The position numbers and the translations under genes are program-made. Source: an uncultured Collinsella sp. (GTDB lineage Bacteria; Actinomycetota; Coriobacteriia; Coriobacteriales; Coriobacteriaceae). From it: 10,606 nucleotides of DNA. Location of the stretch: contig CABQHR010000044.1 of assembly GCA_902463875.1 (NCBI GenBank), forward strand, positions 1 through 10,606, given 5' to 3'. This document shows, piece by piece, positions 6,292-10,606 of the stretch. Position 1 is the stretch's first letter; each line of letters starts with the position of its first letter. The notes beneath the pieces are model-generated. The model did no database searches and was not told the origin of the DNA. It was given only the letters and a program-made list of their open reading frames with translations.

Positions 6292-7086
6292 GTGCAATAC
6301 GACGAGCATAAACTGGTCGAGTACTTTGCCGACGCCCCTGCGGGCGTCGGTTTTTCCGACCTTGACCTCAATAACATTCCGCACCATATCTCGTGCATCA
6401 TGGACGGCAACGGTCGTTGGGCCACGTCGCGCGGTCTTGCGCGCACTGAGGGCCACAAGGCGGGTATCGTCTCCCTTCGCGAGATCATTACCGCCTGCGT
6501 GCGCCTGGGCGTCGACGTGCTTTCTGCCTATGCGTTTTCTACCGAAAACTGGAACCGTCCGCAGCATGAGGTAAACGTCTTGATGCATCTGTTTGCCAAG
6601 ACTTTCATCGACGAGCTGCCGCTTCTGAAGCGCGAAAACGTGCGTGTTGTCTTTTTGGGTGATATTTCAGCGCTGCCCAAGAAGACTCGCGACGTTTTTG
6701 AACGCGGTCTAGCCGAGTGCGCCGATCACACCGGTATGACGCTGGCGCTTGCCGTCAACTACGGCGCGCGTGCCGAGATTACCCGCGCTGTCCGTCAGAT
6801 TGCACTCGACGCTGCCGCCGGTAAGATCGATCCTGCCGCAATTGATGACGACATGGTGGCTTCCCATCTCTATACCGCCGGCCTTCCCGATCCTGAGCTT
6901 GTGATTCGCACCTCTGGTGAGCTGCGCCTTTCGAACTATCTGCTGTGGCAGGTGGCTTATTCCGAATTCTACGTCACCGATACCTATTGGCCCGACTTTG
7001 ATCGTTGGGGCCTTGTCGACGCCATTTTGGCCTATCAGGGCCGTGACCGTAGGTTTGGTGGACTGAGCAAGACCGAGGAGGCTTAA
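6292..7086 (+). CDS. uppS: Isoprenyl transferase (undecaprenyl diphosphate synthase)
   Basis: This cis-prenyltransferase condenses isopentenyl diphosphate units on a farnesyl-type primer to give the C55 lipid carrier for cell-wall synthesis, at the inner face of the membrane. The 264-residue product has the catalytic motif IMDGNGRWA with Asp38, SAYAFSTENWNRP (residues 78-90) and the C-terminal IRTSGELRLSNYLLWQ (205-220) with YSEFY (223-227), which bind the diphosphates. GTG at 6292 is the only ATG/GTG/TTG codon ahead of the conserved IPHHISCIMDGN block, and GGAG at 6281-6284 is 7 bases upstream. The N-terminal extension of about 30 residues is encoded by DNA that also forms a perfect terminator-like hairpin (6329-6355). 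The strict product chain length cannot be read from the sequence; gene order favours the essential UppS. Confidence 0.96.
   Translation: MQYDEHKLVEYFADAPAGVGFSDLDLNNIPHHISCIMDGNGRWATSRGLARTEGHKAGIVSLREIITACVRLGVDVLSAYAFSTENWNRPQHEVNVLMHLFAKTFIDELPLLKRENVRVVFLGDISALPKKTRDVFERGLAECADHTGMTLALAVNYGARAEITRAVRQIALDAAAGKIDPAAIDDDMVASHLYTAGLPDPELVIRTSGELRLSNYLLWQVAYSEFYVTDTYWPDFDRWGLVDAILAYQGRDRRFGGLSKTEEA
6329..6355 (+). terminator. Terminator-like hairpin and T-run inside the uppS 5' coding region
   Basis: CCGACGCCC (6329-6337) and GGGCGTCGG (6342-6350) pair perfectly over 9 GC-rich bp with the loop CTGC, and TTTTT follows at 6351-6355. This has the form of an intrinsic terminator but lies 37 bases into uppS. 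A competing small stem is possible between GTCGG (6346-6350) and CCGAC (6356-6360). It may act as a conditional attenuator; activity is inferred from shape only. Confidence 0.55.
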
Positions 7087-7088
7087 TC

Positions 7089-7988
7089 GTGTCCGATCGT
7101 CCCAAGGCATCTGCTCCCAAGACGCCTGCGCGCAAAGCTGCCACTGCGGGAGCGCCTGCAGCGAAGAGCGGCACCGGTTCGTGGCTGGCGGGCTTTATTA
7201 CCCGTGCCGCCGCCGGTATCGTCTACGCCGTTGTCTTTATCCTGTGCCTGGTTTTGGGTATCGTGCCCACGGCCATCTTTGTTTCTGTCATGAGCGGTCT
7301 GTGCTGCTATGAGTTTTTCCGTATGACAAGGCTTGATGGCAAGATGGCTAACGAGCGCATGGGTATCGCTGCCGCCGTACTCTTTCCGCTGTCGGCGTTG
7401 GGCGATTCGATGTTGCTGAATGCCCTGCTTTTTGCCCTGATGCTCGCTGTGGGCATTTGGTATGTCTGGTCGCCGCGTACCCGCATCTCTGATGTGGCAG
7501 TGACGCTCATGGGTCCCATCTACACTGGCTTTATGCTGTCGGCTATCGTGCTGCTGCGCGATGCCGTGCCCGGTTTTGCCGGCGCCCTGCTTTCAGTGGG
7601 CGTTTGCGCGTCCCTTTGGGTCTCCGATTCGTTTGCCTACATCGTGGGCAGCCGTATCGGCAAGCACAAGATGGTTCCCAAGATTTCTCCCAAAAAGAGC
7701 TGGGAGGGGTTTGTCGGCGGCATCCTGGGCTCGGTTTTGATTTGGCTCATCCTGTGGGCGACGCACTTCTACAAGCTCAGCCTGCCCTATGCGCTGCTGT
7801 GCGGCGTGGTCGTGTCCATTCTGGGCGTTATCGGCGACCTTATCGAGTCGCGCATCAAGCGCGGTGTGGGCGTCAAGGATTCCGGCAACCTTATCCCGGG
7901 CCACGGCGGCATGCTCGATCGTAGCGATTCGCTTATCTTCGGTTGCATCACCGCGCAGCTGTTGCTGATGATCGGAGGCGTGCTGTAA
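7089..7988 (+). CDS. cdsA: Phosphatidate cytidylyltransferase (CDP-diacylglycerol synthase)
   Basis: CdsA joins phosphatidic acid and CTP to CDP-diacylglycerol, the precursor of bacterial phospholipids, in the cytoplasmic membrane. The 299-residue product has a cytosolic-looking basic, Ala/Pro/Lys-rich tail (residues 1-30). Several hydrophobic segments follow, at about 40-62, 62-75, 92-127, 135-155, 163-187, 210-226, 233-252 and 282-298. The family signature lies at 254-281 (SRIKRGVGVKDSGNLIPGHG, then GMLDRSDS). The metal- and CTP-binding residues KD and DRxD are kept, but the residue between DR and D is Ser where a hydrophobic residue is common. Start GTG at 7089 is 7 bases after AGGAGG (7076-7081) and two bases after the uppS stop. 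The stop overlaps the dxr start by one base. Confidence 0.96.
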   Translation: MSDRPKASAPKTPARKAATAGAPAAKSGTGSWLAGFITRAAAGIVYAVVFILCLVLGIVPTAIFVSVMSGLCCYEFFRMTRLDGKMANERMGIAAAVLFPLSALGDSMLLNALLFALMLAVGIWYVWSPRTRISDVAVTLMGPIYTGFMLSAIVLLRDAVPGFAGALLSVGVCASLWVSDSFAYIVGSRIGKHKMVPKISPKKSWEGFVGGILGSVLIWLILWATHFYKLSLPYALLCGVVVSILGVIGDLIESRIKRGVGVKDSGNLIPGHGGMLDRSDSLIFGCITAQLLLMIGGVL

Positions 7989-9223
7989 TGTCCTTCCAGA
8001 CGACGTATGGCCCTGATGGACGCCTTCGCGTTGCCATCCTGGGTTGTACGGGCTCTATCGGCACCCAGGCGCTCGATGTGTGCCGCCAGCATGCCGATCG
8101 CCTGCAGGTGACGGCGCTGTCCGTTAACTCCAGTACCTCCGAGCTCGTTGCCGCTGCCCGCGAGTTCTCGGTTCCGGCGGTTGCCGTGGCCGATGTCGAT
8201 CATGGCGATGACGCCGTGCTGCAGGAGTTGCCCGAGGGAACGAAGCTCGGCGTTGGCGCGCAGGCGGTTTGCGAGCTCGCACGTCGCGACGATGTCGACT
8301 GCGTGCTTGTCGCTATTGTGGGCGCCGCCGGTCTCGAGGCGAGCCATGCGGCCTTGACCTCGAATAAGCGCCTTGCCCTTGCCAACAAGGAGTCCCTCGT
8401 CGTCGGTGGCGACTTGCTTATGCCGTTGGCGCAACCGGGCCAGCTTATTCCAGTCGACTCTGAGCACTCCGCCATTTACCAGTGCTATCTGGGGGAGAAC
8501 CCGCGCGAGGCTCATTGTATTTGGCTCACCTGCTCGGGCGGTCCGTTCTTTGGCTGCACGCGCGACGAGCTCGATCGCGTGACGCGTGCCGATGCCCTCG
8601 CGCATCCCACGTGGGCCATGGGTGCCAAGATCACCATTGACTCCGCCACCCTCATGAACAAGGGCCTGGAGCGCATTGAGGCCATGCATCTGTTTAACTG
8701 CGACCTCGATTTCATTAACGTGGTCGTGCAGCGTCAGTCCAAGATTCACTCTATGGTCGAGTTCGCCGACGGCTCCGTGATGGCGCATCTCGGTGCATCC
8801 GACATGCGTATTCCCATCCAGTTCGCGTTCTCGTATCCCGAGCGTTGGGATACCCCGGCGCCTCGTATCGATTTCCGCGAGCTGGGGCAGCTCACGTTTG
8901 ATGCTGCCGACATGGATACCTTCCGCTGTCTGGCACTGGCCGAACGCGCCGGCAAGACGGGTGGCACCATGCCGTGCGTGCTCAATGCCGCCAACGAGGT
9001 CGCCGTCGATGCCTTCCTGCACGATGGCTGCAGCTTTACCGATATCGATCGCATTGTGGAATCCTGCATGGACGCCCACGATATGCAGGCGGTCGATTCG
9101 TTTGAGCAGCTTCGCGACATCGATTCGTGGGCGCGTGAAAAAGCTGCGTTTGAGCAGCTTCGCGACATCGATTCGTGGGCGCGTGAAAAAGCTGCGCAGG
9201 TGCTCGCCGCAACCCGTTCCTAA
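7988..9223 (+). CDS. dxr: 1-deoxy-D-xylulose 5-phosphate reductoisomerase, with internal 16-residue duplication
   Basis: Dxr converts DXP to 2-C-methyl-D-erythritol 4-phosphate with NADPH and a divalent metal, the committed step of the MEP isoprenoid pathway. The 411-residue product has the NADPH loop ILGCTGSIGTQ (residues 17-27), LANKESLVVGG (131-141), the metal-binding PVDSEHSAIYQ with Asp157 and Glu159, TCSGGPFFG (181-189), HPTWAMGAKITIDSATLMNK with GLE (Glu228, third metal ligand), and LNAANEVAVDAF (332-343) before the C-terminal helical domain. ATG at 7988 overlaps the cdsA stop (TAATG) with GGAGG at 7974-7978. An in-frame upstream start would overlap cdsA needlessly. Residues 372-387 (FEQLRDIDSWAREKAA) are repeated exactly as 388-403. 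Without one copy the length would be 395, the usual range. All catalytic residues precede the repeat, so activity is likely kept. Confidence 0.97.
   Translation: MSFQTTYGPDGRLRVAILGCTGSIGTQALDVCRQHADRLQVTALSVNSSTSELVAAAREFSVPAVAVADVDHGDDAVLQELPEGTKLGVGAQAVCELARRDDVDCVLVAIVGAAGLEASHAALTSNKRLALANKESLVVGGDLLMPLAQPGQLIPVDSEHSAIYQCYLGENPREAHCIWLTCSGGPFFGCTRDELDRVTRADALAHPTWAMGAKITIDSATLMNKGLERIEAMHLFNCDLDFINVVVQRQSKIHSMVEFADGSVMAHLGASDMRIPIQFAFSYPERWDTPAPRIDFRELGQLTFDAADMDTFRCLALAERAGKTGGTMPCVLNAANEVAVDAFLHDGCSFTDIDRIVESCMDAHDMQAVDSFEQLRDIDSWAREKAAFEQLRDIDSWAREKAAQVLAATRS
9101..9196 (+). repeat. Exact 48-bp tandem duplication in dxr
   Basis: Bases 9101-9148 are repeated without any mismatch as 9149-9196, in frame (16 codons per unit). 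The period-48 match begins two bases earlier, at 9099, and breaks after 9196, so the tract is two copies plus 2 bp. Identity at every third-codon position points to a recent event or an assembly error. Confidence 0.97.
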
Positions 9224-9248
9224 CCCATAAGGATTGCTTTTTCGTTTT

Positions 9249-10606
9249 ATGGATACTGTTCTGAGCGTTCTCTCATCGGTCTTTTGGGGCCTGTTGATGC
9301 TTTCCGTCCTCGTGTTTTTGCACGAGGGCGGCCACTTTTTGGCGGCGCGTGCCTGCGGCGTCCGGGTGACTGAGTTCTTCTTGGGCCTGCCGTGCCGCTT
9401 TGATATCCATCACACATCGCGTCGCATTGGAACCAAGTTTGGCGTGACGCCGCTGCTGCTGGGTGGCTATGCTGCCATTTGCGGCATGGATCCGACCGAC
9501 GTCTCGTGTGCCGATCGCGTGCTCGCGGCCATCTATCGCCACGGCCGGGTGACGGTGGCCGATCTTGCCGTCGAGCTCGAGCTGTCCGAGGAGGATGTGC
9601 TCGAGGCCTGTGCTTTGCTGTTGGGCTGGGGCTCTATCGCTCCCTGGTATGAAGAAGGGGAAAAGCCTTCGCCCAGCTACTATCCCACCAAGTACCAGAC
9701 TCTGCCGCGTGACGCGGCGGGTTATACCACCTTTGACGGCCGTCGGTTCGATCGCGGGCATGCGACTGCCGAGGGCGATGTATGGGAACTGCCGTGCGAC
9801 GAGGCCGAATTCCTTGCGCGCGAGCGCTCGCACACCTATTTGGGCCAGGGCTTTGTCAAGCGTGCCTTTATGCTGCTTGCGGGCATTATCGTCAATATCC
9901 TGACGGGTTTTTTGCTCCTTATGAGCATCTATTCCATTGCGGGTGTCACCGTGCCGATGGATACCAACGTGATCGGTCAGGTTGACGAGGGGTCTATTGC
10001 CGCCAAGGCGGGTATCGAGGCCGGTGACGCGATTCTTTCGGTCGACGGTGTATCGTGCTCTACCTGGATGGACGTTTACGATGCCATCGGCAAGGCTGCC
10101 GGTAAGGACGATATCGCCATTGAGTACGAGCGTGACGGCAAGCAGCATTCGACCACGGTTGCGCTCAAAGAGGACGATCGCCTAGGTGTGTATGCCTCTA
10201 CGCAGGTGGTCCGTTTAGACCCCATCACGTCGGCTCGCCTGTCGTTCTCCTATGTTGTGCAGACAGCGGAGGGCGTGATGCGCCTGCTCCAGCCGCAGCA
10301 TACGATGGAGATTCTCGATCAGTCCTCTTCGATCGTGGGTATTAGCGTTATGTCCTCACAGGCTGCTGCTGCCGGCCCTGCCACGTTCCTTTCGTTTGCC
10401 GCCCTCATTTCATTCTCGCTTGGCTTTATGAACCTGCTGCCCATCCCGCCACTCGATGGCGGCAAGCTAGTCATCGAGATCATTCAGAAGATTGCGGGCC
10501 GCGAGCTTCCGCTCAAGGTCCAGACGATTGTGAGCTATGTGGGCATCGCGCTCTTTGCGCTGCTGTTTGTCTATATGCTTCGTTCCGACATCCTTCGATT
10601 TATTCT
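9249..10606 (+). CDS. rseP: RseP-family site-2 intramembrane metalloprotease with inserted winged-helix-like domain, 3' end outside window
   Basis: RseP/RasP proteases cut transmembrane proteins such as anti-sigma factors and signal-peptide remnants inside the membrane. The frame stays open to the window end (452 codons seen). The first membrane segment (about residues 10-30) carries the zinc motif HEGGH (25-29). The membrane-associated loop PLLLGGYAAICGM (68-80), second membrane segment RAFMLLAGIIVNILTGFLLL (205-224, Asn216), one PDZ domain (about 238-308), the zinc-ligand segment NLLPIPPLDGG (395-405, Asp403) and a last membrane segment (426-444) follow. Residues about 82-200 form an unusual insertion in the cytoplasmic loop. 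Within it, 88-135 resemble a winged helix. No stop or well-spaced SD decides the start: AAGGA (9229-9233) is 15 bases before the ATG, and the in-frame TTG at 9234 touches that motif. The ATG fits the N-terminus of the family. The gene follows dxr by 25 bases. Confidence 0.94.
   Translation, partial: MDTVLSVLSSVFWGLLMLSVLVFLHEGGHFLAARACGVRVTEFFLGLPCRFDIHHTSRRIGTKFGVTPLLLGGYAAICGMDPTDVSCADRVLAAIYRHGRVTVADLAVELELSEEDVLEACALLLGWGSIAPWYEEGEKPSPSYYPTKYQTLPRDAAGYTTFDGRRFDRGHATAEGDVWELPCDEAEFLARERSHTYLGQGFVKRAFMLLAGIIVNILTGFLLLMSIYSIAGVTVPMDTNVIGQVDEGSIAAKAGIEAGDAILSVDGVSCSTWMDVYDAIGKAAGKDDIAIEYERDGKQHSTTVALKEDDRLGVYASTQVVRLDPITSARLSFSYVVQTAEGVMRLLQPQHTMEILDQSSSIVGISVMSSQAAAAGPATFLSFAALISFSLGFMNLLPIPPLDGGKLVIEIIQKIAGRELPLKVQTIVSYVGIALFALLFVYMLRSDILRFI
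9510..9653 (+). other. Winged-helix-like segment within RseP
   Basis: Residues 88-135 of the protease read as helix 1 (ADRVLAAIYRHG), helix 2 (VTVADLAVELE), a recognition-type helix (SEEDVLEACALLLGWGSI) and a following turn and strand region. This is the pattern of small winged helix-turn-helix domains. It lies between the membrane-associated loop and the second membrane segment, which is cytoplasmic in RseP. The call rests on pattern only, without a profile search. Confidence 0.6.

Noticed and set aside
7787..9079. A 430-codon open frame on the minus strand opposite cdsA and dxr
   Set aside because: It lies wholly opposite two conserved genes, has no SD support that I can see and no recognisable motif.
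9224..9248. Possible separate promoter or terminator between dxr and rseP
   Set aside because: The gap is only 25 bases, has T-runs but no stem, and shows no -35/-10 pair; the genes look co-transcribed.
9273..10148. A 291-codon open frame on the minus strand opposite rseP
   Set aside because: The plus strand here encodes HEGGH, PDZ and LDGG motifs in one continuous frame; the minus-strand product resembles nothing.

Overview
The window is a densely packed, all-plus-strand block of bacterial housekeeping genes. GC content is high, spacers are tiny or absent, Shine-Dalgarno (SD) motifs are strong, and rpsB and tsf have strongly biased codon use. The gene order rpsB-tsf-pyrH-frr-uppS-cdsA-dxr-rseP, with dprA-trmFO-xer upstream, is the Gram-positive version of this cluster (Bacillus subtilis type). 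Combined with high GC and a TrmFO gene, it points to an actinobacterial lineage such as Coriobacteriia (Collinsella-like). That taxonomic guess is inference; no rRNA or other marker is present.

Region 1 (1-3048) holds the 3' part of dprA (DNA processing in transformation), trmFO (folate-dependent tRNA U54 methylation) and a tyrosine recombinase of the XerC/XerD type. The three are tightly coupled. The recombinase has no ATG, GTG or TTG codon at the position its N-terminal domain requires. The best start is an ATA sharing bases with the trmFO TAG stop (ATAG), preceded by GGAGG. Compared with the Bacillus order, topA is missing between dprA and trmFO, and hslV-hslU-codY are missing between xer and rpsB.

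Region 2 (3049-4969) is a translation unit. It has a strong extended -10 promoter with a perfect dyad inside the -35/-10 spacer and a leader of about 130 nt with a hairpin. Then come rpsB (ribosomal protein S2), tsf (elongation factor Ts) and a strong intrinsic terminator.

Region 3 (4970-10606) starts with a second TGnTATCAT promoter and contains pyrH (UMP kinase), frr (ribosome recycling), uppS (undecaprenyl-PP synthase), cdsA (CDP-diacylglycerol synthase), dxr (MEP isoprenoid pathway) and rseP (site-2 protease, cut by the window end). Dxr supplies isoprenoid precursors and UppS turns them into the bactoprenol carrier. CdsA makes the phospholipid precursor, and RseP is an envelope protease. 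The unit therefore couples nucleotide supply and translation to envelope synthesis.

The points most worth a second look are: a winged-helix-like domain embedded in the cytoplasmic loop of RseP; an exact 48-bp in-frame tandem duplication near the dxr 3' end; a perfect terminator-like hairpin plus U-tract inside the start of uppS; the ATA start of the recombinase; and the dyad in the rpsB promoter. No mobile element, CRISPR array or tRNA was seen, and no gene-free stretch exceeds 300 bases.
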